64,000 bases of DNA, taken from positions 1 through 64,000 of the forward strand of contig BROG01000407.1 in NCBI GenBank assembly GCA_030159075.1, read 5' to 3'. The notes below the pieces were generated by a model. It worked only from the letters and a program-made list of their open reading frames with translations, searched no databases and was not told the DNA's origin. The DNA comes from Atrina japonica. Its lineage: Eukaryota; Mollusca; Bivalvia; Pterioida; Pinnidae. Shown here piece by piece: positions 18,660 to 29,671 of this stretch. Numbering within the stretch: the stretch's first letter is position 1; every line of letters starts with the position of its first letter. Both the position numbers and the translations under genes were made by a program.

Positions 18660-21600
18660 TTATTTCAATGCATACGTATGAATGCGATCCTCCCGAATGT
18701 AGACTTTTGTATCCAGGGGATCTAACGCCGTCTTATCTTGTTTGACCCCGTAAATGATTTGGTTAAACGAACGTAGAATGTGCATCTCGCGCCATATCCT
18801 ATCGTCGTGAAAGAGGGCCTTCTTATAATGGTTAAAGTCTATCGTGTTTTTCAAGACGCATCGTTTCACGCCTTTCGCTCGTTTGGAAACACTATCGTCT
18901 CTCATTAAAATGGCGTAAATTTTAGGTCTTAATCCTACGAATTCTTTGATGAGTTTCCCTCCACATTCGTCTTTAAATTTACCGATCACCTTTTTATTTT
19001 TATCTTTGTTTCCCGGGAAGACCTCGTAATTAGAAAAATCATATTCGTCTTGATCTTTAAGCATGTCCTGATAGACATCGTCCGTTTGAATTTCGACTAA
19101 CAGAGAGTCTGTATCGGTATAAAGTAAATTGCATTTATCTCCATACTTCGCCTTTAGATGATTATAATACCAACCATACATGTGTCTTTTCGATAACTCT
19201 AATATCGTCATTCCACAGTAAATAGGTTTGTCTAATTTAACGCGAGTCGTTTTAAAATGGACGAATACCATGTTGTCGTTAATTTTAGTCAAACCGTCGA
19301 CAGAGGTCAAAGCGGTCATCTTTTGAATTTTTCTATCCTCATCGCTCGCGCAAACTATTTTCAGGTCGATCCTATTCCGTTTATTTTCCATAGTCTTCCC
19401 AAACACGGCATTATTCATGAGTTTGAAAAAATCCTTTTCGAAATCGTTTTTAGCCCGTTGACGCAATCGAGTGTTTTTATCGATGTAACTCGAAAGCCAC
19501 GGCTCTTCGTCAAAGCGTAAAATTCTATGAACTTTGGTTAATTTTAATCCCAACTCGAGATAGAGTTTTAACGTTTCGTAGTGCACGACGTATTCCTTTT
19601 TATCTCGTAGATTGGGCACGAGCTTTTTGGGACCCGTGTCGCGCATCCCGTACTCTTTCATCAACGTTTTCTGATAATCGGAAAGATCGTCCTCGTTTAC
19701 CTTTAACGTTTCCGGAGCGAGCGGATAATTGTTGTGCGCGTCGTGTAATTCTTTCGGATACTCTAAATCAACTTCGAGGATGTATCCCTTTCCCTCGGGC
19801 GGATGACACGGATCTGGCACTTCGTCGGCCCATTCAAAGTGTCTACAGGGTAAGGGATGTTTCATAGCCTCGCTATAAAGAGCGTTAGCATCTAAATACA
19901 TGATGTACTTGGAGGGTATATCAGGATCATAATCTTCCAAATAGTTATTGTTCGCTTTAGAATAACGTTGTGGAACGTAAGTGATCCCACCTCTGATCCC
20001 TTTTTCGACAAATAAATGCATGTCGTAATCGGTGAACAACTCTAATTCAACTTTGGAGGGGGCAGTGTAATAATGACACGGATCTAATGCGTAGTGTTTA
20101 AAAGAAATGTTGCGAAATTCTTCGAACACGTCGGCTAATAAGGCCGCGTCCGATTTTAAATATAAATCGTGATAATCTCCCATATCCTTACATCCGTATC
20201 GATCCCAAACGGTTTGAGCGTGGTCGTACTCTTTTTGAGAAATGTGAGTATCTGATAACGTGCTGTAAAAATCTTCCTTCGGCGGTAGAGCAGTTTCATT
20301 AAACCTATCGAAAGAATCCATATATTCATAGGGATAGACACCTTTTCTCGTTAAAAGCGAGGCATCCCCGAATATAGATTTCGTGATAGGATAATCGTCT
20401 AGATTTTTAGCTAAAGTCTCCAGACTACACGATAAGAATTGGAAACTGTCGATAAATCTCAATTGTCCTATAGAAAAACTGATAAACTTTTCGTGATTCA
20501 TCGGAATGCAATTGATTGGTTCTTCCATTTCCGATAATATTAAATGAGAATCGTAGCCACGAAGATTATGAAAGATAAAGTGTATGTATTTTACCCTTCT
20601 TAATAATATATTACATTTATTATGAGCCGCACCTCGAAATTTACCAGAAATGTGACAATGATCTCTGACTTTGATGGGATCGAATTTTTCGCTCCTGATT
20701 TTTTGCATGGTTTCGTCGAGGTCAGTTTTTATGGTATCGTGACGATCGCGATACCATTCTAAATCGGATAATTCATATTTTAATTCATCTTTTTCCTCTT
20801 CAGAAGTCATCAGAGATGATATGCGATCGATATCACGTTCCAAACACGTCAAACTAGGTAATTTTTCCTGTTCCTTTAAAAGTTTCCTTATCTGAGCCCA
20901 TAAAGGAAACCACTTGTGAGCATCCCCCGAAAATTCATCTCCGCAAATCCAACATCGCTTAGACTTCTCAAAGTTTTTCTTATCCTCGTCGGTCATACAG
21001 AGCTCTTTTTTCTTAGAACAAATGTCGTTAATCTTTTGTTTTTCTCGTCGTAAAACTTTCTAGAAGATGTTTTCACAGCATTCTCCCCGCGATAGAGTTG
21101 AGGCTCTTCGATCTTATCGATACCCTTCTCCGTTCTCCAAACGACTACATAACAGTATCCCGAAGGGTGATGACGCGATGTTTTCGTCGTTTTATCGCCG
21201 GCCTCTTCATTGATGGGTGAAATAATACACTCGAAATCCGCATAGATCGTGGCATATACGGGCTGTTTATTACCATAATTCTTAAACTTGAGAAGGTTTT
21301 TACCCTCCTCGGGCATGATGGGTTTCATGGGCGGATTGTTAATACCACGACAATCAGCCACGTGCTTTTTATAAACATCCTCGCTCGATAGTATTTTAAG
21401 ACAACGAAGACATGGATATGATTTTCCATCATGTTTTGAGTGGGAAGACAACAATCTGGATGTGTTTTTAATCCAAGAGTAGTGCCAATTATTTTCTGGA
21501 CCTTCTAAGAACAATAAATTAATTTCTTTATCGCGAAAGTTTTCCGATATGTAATAAGGGAAGAAACCTCTACTTTCCGTCCACCCGAGAACGTTAACGG

Positions 21601-22465
21601 CGAGTCCGTTACGATTTTCGAATTTAGGTATTTGCTTTAACAGAGTCGGATAATCGATACAATCGAAATCGTATCGATCGATAAACGGTTTATAGTTTTG
21701 AGGTCTTTTATGATTATTTTTAATATCGTCGTGATGTCAACACGCTAATACGCTATACATAAAACATCTCTGATCCTTATTTTGAACATTTATAACGGCC
21801 TTCTTTTCAGCAATCTGCTTGGGTAACTTAAAATAGGAGGATCCTAAAGGCGGATTATACTTGGTAAAATTTAAATAAATCATTTGCGCGTCCTCGATGA
21901 CCCATCCCGAACCCGCCTGAACGGTTTTTTTCGAGCGAATCTATTAAACTTCTTCGATCATATCTTTAAACACGTCTTCGATTTCGTCTTCTCTTAAAAT
22001 CGGATATTGCCGAGTTTTATGGAGTTGCGTTATAAATTGCGGGCCAGCGTTTAAAATATCTCGCTTGAATCGCTGTTCAACTTGAATTTGGATTTTTATG
22101 GGACCTTTTTTTAATTCTTTAGAAATTTTAGAGAAAAAATCGTCTTTAAAATACTCTAATAATGCTCTGAGATGTGCTCGATGTATATGATTGCGAACAT
22201 CTTTTGTATAACTCGTATAGAAGTGTTTAAAGCTATCACCAAAATCGAGATTAGACTCATGACGTTGTCTTCGTTTTTGTTCGACCTTAGCAACGCCTTT
22301 AGAAAGATCTGTTTTCAACGTTTGACGTAAATTCCGTGTGACAGTATCTCTCACCTGCTCTTCCGTCGACGTGCCTCTCACATAATCCCAAACGGTTTCA
22401 GTTACTTTCTTATACCCCCATTTACCTTTATTAAATAAACGTCTCATGCCATTCAGAATATTCAT
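18660..22465 (-). CDS. Protein-primed family B DNA polymerase (broken into three main pieces)
   Basis: Three stretches give one polymerase. 21944-22465 is the N-terminal region (KKGPIKIQIQVEQRFKRD). 20993-21514 has a C-x2-C...H-x3-C finger (C35, C38, H51, C55) and Exo I YADFEC (91-96). 18660-20996 (778 aa) has CWICGDEF (15-22), a DHCH...HNKC zinc site (112-128), Exo II FHNLRGYDSH (142-151), Exo III around YHDLYLKSDAALLAD (275-289), palm motif A DANALY (369-374), motif B MNNAVFGKTMEN (527-538) and motif C YTDTDS (626-631). It copies linear element DNA using a protein primer. Breaks: a TGA near 21735 and frame changes near 21045 (A run), 21925 (seven A's) and 21950. All catalytic motifs remain. 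Start is 23 bp inside the right TIR edge. Confidence 0.9.
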
Positions 22466-22488
22466 GCTTTTATATATAGAATTTTTTT

Positions 22489-22523
22489 TTATGTAATTTC
22501 AATTTTTTATTATGTTAATACAA
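22489..22523 (-). repeat. Polinton 1 right TIR, inner part
   Basis: The first 35 bp of the right inverted repeat, matching 9086-9120 in reverse complement, cut off from the rest by the LTR retrotransposon. Bases 22519-22523 (TACAA) are the retrotransposon's target duplication. Confidence 0.9.
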
Positions 22524-22655
22524 TGTAATAGAATGTGTGGAGGCAGCCATTGTTGTTGACAGGAAGTCGTTTTATTAGCTCAATCAAGAACGATAACTCT
22601 ACATGTGTATCGAACTTACAATACGAGCAGTGTATATAAATGACAATATATTACA
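22524..22655 (-). repeat. LTR (3' LTR of the minus-strand element)
   Basis: 132 bp, TG...CA, flanked outward by TACAA. It differs from the other LTR by one base (G versus A near 22625). The adjacent internal sequence on the minus strand is purine-rich (AAGGAAAAAGGA), the expected polypurine tract. Confidence 0.95.
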
Positions 22656-23107
22656 TCCTTTTTCCTTTAAATTTTTTTTTTAATTCTTTAACTGATGTAC
22701 AATCTGAATCAAATTACATAATTTTAATATTTACTGTTCATGATGTATTTATAGAATGTCTTGATAATATATATTTATGTTGTTACATGAAAATGAATTT
22801 ATCTAAATTATTGAAATATTAAAGTTCAATAAAATTTATAGAAATTGTATCAAATTGAGTTGAGTTCTTTTTTTTCACAACAATGAATGAGTTGAACATT
22901 ATTAAGTGATTAACATGAAATTATGCAACAAAATGTCAGAGCATGAGTTTTCATGACTAGAATAAACTTTAGACCTGTCTGGCCAATATTATAACAAAAT
23001 ATCACTATGCATCACATAAAGGCATTATTATGTCCTTTGTCACATGTGAGCAATAAAAACAGAATAACACTTTGATTTAAGGCATTATGATGGCTTTTAC
23101 ACACTTT

Positions 23108-24290
23108 TCACTTCACTGAACAAAATCTTGAAGATATGCCGGTTTTCTTAGCTGTCTTCCAGATTTTGGTCTTGAATTTATAATTTGCGGTACTTTGTCT
23201 GGTGCTTTGTTTGCTGGTTGTGCGGATATAGCAATGATTTTGTGGTGGATTTATCGGTGGTTTCTGACGTAGTACATTCTTAGATACTATCGGTAACGAT
23301 ATTGGTAATGGTGCTGCACTAACTTTCGGATCTGGGTCGATATTGATCGGATCTTCACGAGTTTTCTTTAACATGCTAGAATTCCTTCGGTATGAATTTC
23401 CACTGTTTCCTGCTTTAACGATATAAGATCTCGGGTAACTTGCTGGATTAACAAATTCTGCTGGTTTCCATCCATCCGGTGTAGAGAAGGGAATCTCCTG
23501 GTTTTAACTCTTTACGTATCTTCGTACCTCTATCGTAGTAGAATTTCTGTGTTTGTCTGTTGTTTATCATTTTGGACGTTACAGATTTTCAGGTGCAATA
23601 TATGATGGTTGTCGCATTTTCGTTGTTATCGGTAAGCGAGTTTTCGCTCTTCGCCCCATAAGACGCTGAGATGGAGATCCCTATTTCATTATCTCGCGGT
23701 GTGTTTCTTAGATCGAGAAGGCTTAGATAAATGTCGTCTCCTGTTTCTAGACATTTCCGTATCATATTTTTGACAGTTTGTACTGCTTTCTCCGCTAGAC
23801 CGTTTGATTGCTGATACAACGGTGATGATGTAATGTGAGATATACCGTATGATGATGTGAATTTTGCAAACTCCTCGCTGGGTGTACTGTGGACCATTAT
23901 CGCTTATCAACGTGTCCCATGATTCCGTATCGTGCGATATTTTCCTTGATATGTCGAATAACTGTTGATGATCTCGTGTCGTGCTTGAGTGGTGCTACTT
24001 CTATGAAATTAGAGTAATAATCAACCATTAATCAGATAATGTAAACCATTGATTTCAAATAAATCTGTGCCTACCTTGCTCCAAGGTAAAGGAGGAATAG
24101 GTTGTAAGATCATCGGCTCTTTCTGTGGCTTATTTGCATATTGGAGACATGCTGAACATCTGCTTACGACATCTTCAATCTGACTGTTCATTCCGGGCCA
24201 AAAATACGAGTTCTCTCGCTCGCTGTTTGCATTTTAGCATACCCATGTGCGATGAATGAATAGTTTTGAGAGTTACTGCCCTTAGTGCTG
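23108..24290 (-). pseudogene. Retrotransposon integrase region (broken)
   Basis: Integrase fragments in several frames: a cysteine-bearing HHCC-like stretch near 24150-24240, a core piece with DNGPQYT near 23895-23910, YQQSNGLAEKAVQTVKNMIR in the 23589-23897 frame (containing the catalytic E of the DDE triad), and an 88-codon C-terminal region at 23108-23374. Several frame changes separate them. The order after RNase H is that of Ty3/gypsy elements. Confidence 0.75.
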
Positions 24291-24328
24291 CCGGTATTAC
24301 GGTTCTTTCTCCTCTGTATACTATTCCA

Positions 24329-25740
24329 TTATACGTAGATAGTTCGTCGCGATAATCCCAGTATGTGATAATTTTCTATTGGCACATCACATTTGCGTTC
24401 TGGCCATCCTTTGCTTATAACTTGTTTAAGAATCTGTAATTCGTCATCGTTGTTTGTAGCGTTAGCAATTTCGTCGTGATTGCTGCCAGATAATGTTTCG
24501 GTGATTAAAACCATCATTTCGTCATCTATCTGTTTTTCGTCTGAATTTTCTAGAGGTGATCGACTTAAACAGTCTGCTAGTCCCAATTCTTTTCCTTTGA
24601 CGTATACAAGTTTGAAATTGTAAGGTTGAATTTTCAGCAACATTTTCTGAATGCGCATAGGGTGCCATGTGAATTGGTTTTTTCATGATACTCTCTAATG
24701 GTTTGTGATCTGATTCGATAATTATGTCTGTTTTGCCGTATAGCAATTTATGGAAACGCTCACATCCAAATACCACAGCCAACATTTCTTTTTCGATCTG
24801 AGCATACCGTTGCTCGGCTGGCGTTAAGGCTCTTGATGCGTATGCAACTACGCCGTCGTTCTGTATGATAGCTGCTCCTAATCCTTTTGTTGAAGCGTCT
24901 ACTGTGAGAGTTGCTGGACGATTTGCATCGAAATATTTCAACACTGGTGTTGACGTTTAATGCTTTCTTTACGTTATCAAACGCTTGCTGTTCCTCTTGG
25001 CCCCATGACCATTCTTCACGAGTTTTCAGATCTCTGAGTGGTGCATTAAGCTGACTAAGACATGGAATAAATTTTCCAACATAGGCTATCATTCCTAATA
25101 TTGTTTCAAGCTCACTCTTGTTTTCAGGTTTTTTTCATCTCTAGTATCGCTTTTACACGTTTTTCTGTCGGTTTGAGACCTTCCCCCGTAAGACAATGAC
25201 CTACATAATCAACTTCCGGTTTGATCAGTACACATTTAGCTGCATTCAACTTGAGTCCGATTTTTCGTGCTTTATCAAGTACTTTCCTCATCGGCTTGTG
25301 TGTTTCTTCTAGCGTTTTGCCGTGTTACTAGTATATCATCTATCACGATTTCTACTCCGTCCATATCGCCAAAGTTAGTCATCATTTCTCGTTGGAATAC
25401 TTCTCCTGAGCATTTAACACCCCATTGGCATGCGAAGATATCGATATCGACCGAAAGGAGTATTGAACGTGGTTAACAGAGAACTTTTCTCAGTGAGTTT
25501 TATCTGATAGTAACCCATGTTAGCATCGAGAGTGGAGAAATATTTGCTACCGTAGTTAGCCTAGTAACGATATCTTCTATACTGTTCATCGGGTAATGCT
25601 CTCTACGTATCGCTTCGTTGAGATCGTTTCGGGTCAATACATATACGTACTCTACCATTTTTCTTTCGTACGCAGACCATACTATTTACCCATCGTGTCG
25701 GTTCGGTCACTGGTTTGATAATTCCGCATCGAACTAAATT
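24329..25740 (-). pseudogene. Retrotransposon reverse transcriptase and RNase H (broken)
   Basis: Reverse transcriptase signatures are scattered over frames between about 25100 and 25740, including the catalytic-box region IDDILV near 25330. RNase H is clear in 24522-24944: LTVDASTKGLGAAIIQ, YASRALTPAEQRYAQIEKEM and ESDHKPLESI are Ty3/gypsy hallmarks. Frame changes at about 25090, 24760 and 24530 split the polyprotein. Confidence 0.8.
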
Positions 25741-25741
25741 A

Positions 25742-27153
25742 TCAAGTTCTTTTTTTCAATTGATCGCGAATAGCGACTGGTACTGCTCTAGGCGCGTGAA
25801 TTACAGGTTCTACACTTTCGTCAATTTTGATCTCATATTCACCAGGTAATATTCCTATCTCGTTTCCTATCACATCGGAATAATCATTAACGATCTGCTG
25901 TGTGACAGTTTCGACTGACTTCACTCTAGCTATCAGGTTGAATCGCATACAATCATCTCGGCCAAGTAAGTTAAGCGATCGGTTTGTGTCGATAACTTGA
26001 AATAAAATATTCTCGGTTTTGCCTCGGTACGTGCATGGTAATTCAATTTGGCCGTAAGTTTTCATGTGATTTCCGCTCACGCCGTTTATGATAACTGGAC
26101 TTCTCTCGATTTTCGCGATCGGAGTAAATTTCTCTGCGGTGCTCCTAGCCAGAATATTACATCTAGCTCCTGTATCTATTTCAAGATTCAAATGTTTGTC
26201 GTGAACTTGGAATGAGACATTCCATCCGGTATGGCTCGATAGTGAATTTGTGACTTCCGCTGTGAATACATCTTGTACGGTGCATGATTGATCAAACATA
26301 TTGTTCATATCGTTCGCGGATTGTGTGCGATGCGCGGTTTGATCTTCCTCTACGTAGTGAACTCCTGTCGCATTGTTATAGCGACCTCTGCCGCGGTAAT
26401 ATCCACGGAAATTTCTACGGTTACCACTTCCGGTACCTCTAAATGATCTTTTATGTGCTTTACATAGCGGAGATACTTTGTAATGACCTTTCTCGTTGCA
26501 TGCTTTGCAGAACTGGTCATATGCGGGACAGTTACGTAGTGCGTGATGTTTACAACATCGGTTACAATATGGATTCTTACCACGGTATCCGTTGCGACTG
26601 TTTATGCCACGGTGTGATCCTCTGCGAAAAGTATTAGCGTAATTAACTTGTGGGTTTTCAATATCTAACGATTGTAAATGTGCGTTCGTGAGTTCAACCT
26701 GTCGGCAAGTTTGAATAACTTTGTCAAGGGATAATTCAGGTGCGGGAATTTCCATAAGTTTTTCGGAACATCTCCGGTCGTTTATGCCATTGATAATCTC
26801 ATATCGCATATCAATCCTTCTTTTTGCTCGCCGTACTCACAAAATTCAGCTTTACGTTTCAGTTCGCTTATGTAATCCATTATAGTACTTTTACCTCTTT
26901 TTGTGTTAAGAAATTCTTGTCTCTTAATGTTTCTATAGTTATGTACGCCGAAATGCCTATCAAACTTAGCGAAAACAGTATTCAAATCGTGTTTGTTCTC
27001 TGCGTCACGTGCTTCTATGTTGTTATCTGGATCGGCCTCAATTGCTTCAGCCCATGAAAATGAATCATAAATTTTAATGGCTTCGTGTCCCATGTTCGCA
27101 AGTAACATACCAACTTTACGTTTGCCGGGTTTATCATCCAGGGCCTTGGGCAT
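25742..27153 (-). pseudogene. Retrotransposon gag, nucleocapsid and protease (one frameshift)
   Basis: 27153-26782 is the capsid part of gag (VFAKFDRHFGVHNYRNIKRQ; KRGKSTIMDYISELKRKAEF). After a frame change near 26800, 26809-25742 carries the rest: two cysteine knuckle-like motifs (CNRCCKHHALRNC, CKACNEKGHY), an Arg/Gly-rich stretch, and the aspartic protease with DTGARCN and, later, LLGRDD. The N-terminal edge of RT follows. The order is normal for gypsy-type elements. Confidence 0.8.
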
Positions 27154-27343
27154 CTAATGTGAATTAAGAAATTACGTTTGTATCGTTGCCATTCTTGGGC
27201 TCCTGTTTTGGGGTCAGAAATATTAAAATTCTGGGAGAGTTTTTATCTTGTTCCCTGCCATTTCGTTCTAAGAGTTTACCTGTTTCTCTTCTTGTGTTTC
27301 TTTTGTTAAAAAGTTTGTTTCTGTGGACGATGTTCGCCGATTA

Positions 27344-27362
27344 CTGACACCATGTAATAGAA
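27344..27362 (-). other. Second LTR-end/primer-binding-site junction
   Basis: On the minus strand, the last ten bases of the LTR (TTCTATTACA) are followed by TGGTGTCAG and then ordinary internal sequence. This is the element's own primer-binding site, with only nine bases matching the tRNA. It marks one edge of the captured BCS1L segment. Confidence 0.8.
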
Positions 27363-28386
27363 AACACATGAGTTTATACAAGAATTATTGAAACTGTTGA
27401 AACTGCTAATATCAACGCCAGTATAATTCCAATTTTTTACTGGGTCTAGCATCACATTACAAATACAAGTTCCTTTGTAAAAATTCCAAAAATATGCCTC
27501 TTACAGAATTAATCACATCCCTGCAAAGCAACCCATATTTTGGGGCAGGATTTGGTCTCTTTGGAGTTGGGTTTGCTGCAGCAGGACTTAAAAAATTGAG
27601 TCAGTTTGGTATGATTATGTTCAGAAGGAATTGTATGATAACACTTGAAGTTCCCAGCAGGACAAAAGTTATTATTGGTTGTTAAATTGGATTACTACCA
27701 GAGGAACACGAACACAACATCTAAGTGTAACAACAACATTTAATCAGTCAGAAACTGGTAGAATTGACACAAAATTTGACTTTGTGCCTAGTCCAGGGGC
27801 TCATTTTTTCTGGTACAAAAAATATTGGATTCGAGTAGAAAGAACACGTGAAAAAAGTATGTTGGATTTGCATCAAGGGACTCCATTTGAAAATGTTGTT
27901 TTGACAGCCGTAGGTACAGACAGAAGTTTATTTTTTGAAATACTGGAGGATGCCAGACAATTAGCACTGTTGAAAGAGGAGGGTAAAACTGTTATGTACA
28001 CTGCAATGGGATCTGAATGGAGACCCTTTGGTTATCCTCGAAGAAAAAGACCTATCAATTCCGTTGTCTTAGATACAGGAATATCTGACAAATTTTACAG
28101 GATATCAAAGATTTTATTCAAAACCCAAAGTGGTATATGGACAGGGGAATACCATACAGAAGAGGATATTTATTATTTGGACCTCCAGGTTGTGGCAAGA
28201 GTAGCTATATAACGGCATTGGCAGGTGAATTAGACTTCAGCATTTGTGTTTTGAATTTAAATGAAAGAGGTATGTCGGATGACAGGCTGAATCATCTACT
28301 GACTGTGGCTCCAGAGCAAAGTATCATATTACTGGAAGACATTGATGCAGCTTTTCTTAACAGAGATCTTGCAGCAGAAAATCCCA
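27363..28386 (+). pseudogene. BCS1L: BCS1L-like retrocopy captured in the retrotransposon (3'-truncated)
   Basis: Antisense to its carrier. It starts with about 130 bp of apparent mRNA 5' leader, then an ATG at 27494 and the BCS1 N-terminus ([30 protein letters not shown]). It continues with [23 protein letters not shown], then the AAA Walker A segment [20 protein letters not shown] and Walker B region [12 protein letters not shown]. It stops after NRDLAAENP, about three-quarters of the normal protein. BCS1L is the inner mitochondrial membrane AAA ATPase that inserts the Rieske protein into complex III. Coding sequence is contiguous with no intron, showing a cDNA origin. Frame changes near 27678 and 28120 disable it. 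Confidence 0.88.
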
Positions 28387-28398
28387 CTTCTGACACCA
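28381..28398 (-). other. 18-nt primer-binding site copy, tRNA-Leu type
   Basis: Directly next to the 5' LTR on the minus strand: TGGTGTCAGAAGTGGGAT, the complement of a tRNA-Leu 3' end including CCA. Its inner end shares AATCCC with the BCS1L coding sequence, giving a microhomology junction. Confidence 0.75.
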
Positions 28399-28530
28399 TG
28401 TAATAGAATGTGTGGAGGCAGCCATTGTTGTTGACAGGAAGTCGTTTTATTAGCTCAATCAAGAACGATAACTCTACATGTGTATCGAACTTACAATACA
28501 AGCAGTGTATATAAATGACAATATATTACA
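28399..28530 (-). repeat. LTR (5' LTR of the minus-strand element)
   Basis: 132 bp, with one base different from 22524-22655. It is flanked outward by the TACAA duplication at 28531-28535, which also belongs to the Polinton TIR. Confidence 0.95.
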
Positions 28531-28535
28531 TACAA

Positions 28536-28737
28536 TACCCGTAACATTCGCGATTCATCGATTTCTCGGAAGTGGGGATCTCGCCGCCGTTTCTCGGAAT
28601 TCGTCGCGGTCGATTGCCACCCAGGTATTCGGGGGGAATTCCCAGGTATGATTCAATCCACTAGAATAGAGAGGTTTAGTGGTACAATTGGACCATGGAA
28701 TGAAAAGTGGTCCAGAACTGTTATTATACAACACACA
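28536..28737 (-). repeat. Polinton 1 right TIR, outer part
   Basis: 202 bp, the reverse complement of the outer part of the left TIR, ending at the GATGAA target duplication (28738-28743). Confidence 0.95.
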
Positions 28738-28852
28738 GATGAAAGTTAGTAACGTTGGATCTACAGGTATCTTGAATCTTCGGAGGTTCAGCGAGTTTGT
28801 CGAATCGAAAACGAGCTACCGTTGTATCCGTACCGTATCGATGTAAACAAAC

Positions 28853-28999
28853 ATGGCTGATTTCGCGGACAAAGTGAAAGCGTCACAAATAGACCTCAGT
28901 CATGTTCCAATGATTACGTTCGGTTTCGTTCAAGAAACAATAAGAGATATTAACAAGAGCCAAGGTGTAAAGGAGATGCAGAAAGATTACAAGTTACAA
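28853..28999 (+). CDS. First coding exon of an unrecognised host gene (partial)
   Basis: An ATG in good context (AACATGG) opens a 49-codon frame beginning MADFADKVKASQIDLSHVPM. It ends exactly at a strong splice donor (GTGAGA at 29000), so it looks like a normal first exon. The family is not recognised and the next exon was not found nearby. The Polinton inserted about 115 bp upstream of the ATG, in the 5' leader or promoter; the pre-insertion site is rebuilt by the single GATGAA. Confidence 0.5.
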
Positions 29000-29671
29000 G
29001 TGAGAAATACATAAAAATATTAAAGGTATACTAGCTACTAGTTCTACTATGGTATACTACTACACATACTACTAGGCTACTACTATTGTACTATCATACT
29101 TTCACCTACGAGATTGAAGTTAAACTTGACTCTGGTAATTTAATTTTGCAGAGAAAATGTTGTCTTTTTTTAAGATTTAGATATCGTAAATTGATTTGTA
29201 TAAAATACAATTTACAAAGACGCATCGGTCCCTGGCGACTTTGTCTTAGTCCGAAGGGGTGGGGCGTTGGAGGGTATATCTGTTGAGCTAATAGAATCCC
29301 TGATATTTCTCTGAAAATTCGAGATCATGATATTCACTTATATTATGCTAGTGATTTATCCGTTATCACAGGTAGAATTAGGCTGAAATTCTGATCCGAT
29401 TTAAAGTTACTTTCTTATTTTAATAGATCCTGATTTTACCCCAAAAAATAACTTACAATCGAACCAGAGGACTAATAGGTTACTTCATGATGTTGTTGTA
29501 TTGAAAATTGAAAATTGACCTTAAACTTGGAGGAAAGGTGGTGTATTTACAGAAGCACTCGTGCCATCTAGATCTTTGTCAAGCACAAAACCTGTGTCTG
29601 CCATAATGGAGTCTCCACAGTCCGTGAGATCTATCAATCCACATAGCTTGGTTATCTCAACATCAGACACA
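29000..29671. other. Probable intron, no further exon seen
   Basis: Non-coding by inspection. It contains short repetitive CTACTA-rich sequence near 29030-29090. A 66-codon open frame at 29086-29286 is not supported. Confidence 0.35.

Larger units (their letters stand above)
22524..28530 (-). mobile_element. Ty3/gypsy-type LTR retrotransposon with captured host gene
   Basis: Two 132-bp LTRs (22524-22655 and 28399-28530) begin TGTAAT and end ATTACA and differ at a single base. A 5-bp duplication TACAA flanks them (22519-22523, 28531-28535). On the minus strand the order is 5' LTR, primer-binding site, antisense BCS1L copy, a second primer-binding site, gag, protease, RT, RNase H, integrase, a polypurine tract (22656-22667) and 3' LTR. 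Near-identical LTRs mean recent insertion. The coding region nevertheless has several frameshifts. It lies within the right Polinton TIR, between the polymerase gene and the element's outer end. Confidence 0.93.
8885..28737. mobile_element. Polinton/Maverick element 1 (with nested LTR retrotransposon)
   Basis: The ends are defined by inverted repeats starting TGTGTGTTGTATAATA at 8885 and ending with its complement at 28737. They are flanked by a perfect 6-bp duplication GATGAA (8879-8884 and 28738-28743); 6 bp is the Polinton target-site length. Without the nested retrotransposon and its extra TACAA the element is about 13.8 kb. Gene content is diagnostic: A32/FtsK-type packaging ATPase, double-jelly-roll capsid protein, retroviral-type integrase and protein-primed PolB. 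Such elements have the gene set of small dsDNA viruses (adintovirus-like), so this may be an integrated virus or a transposon. No cysteine protease was recognised. Lesions in the ATPase, PolB, minor capsid and membrane-protein genes suggest it is inactive as read, though many lesions are single-base run-length changes. Confidence 0.95.
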
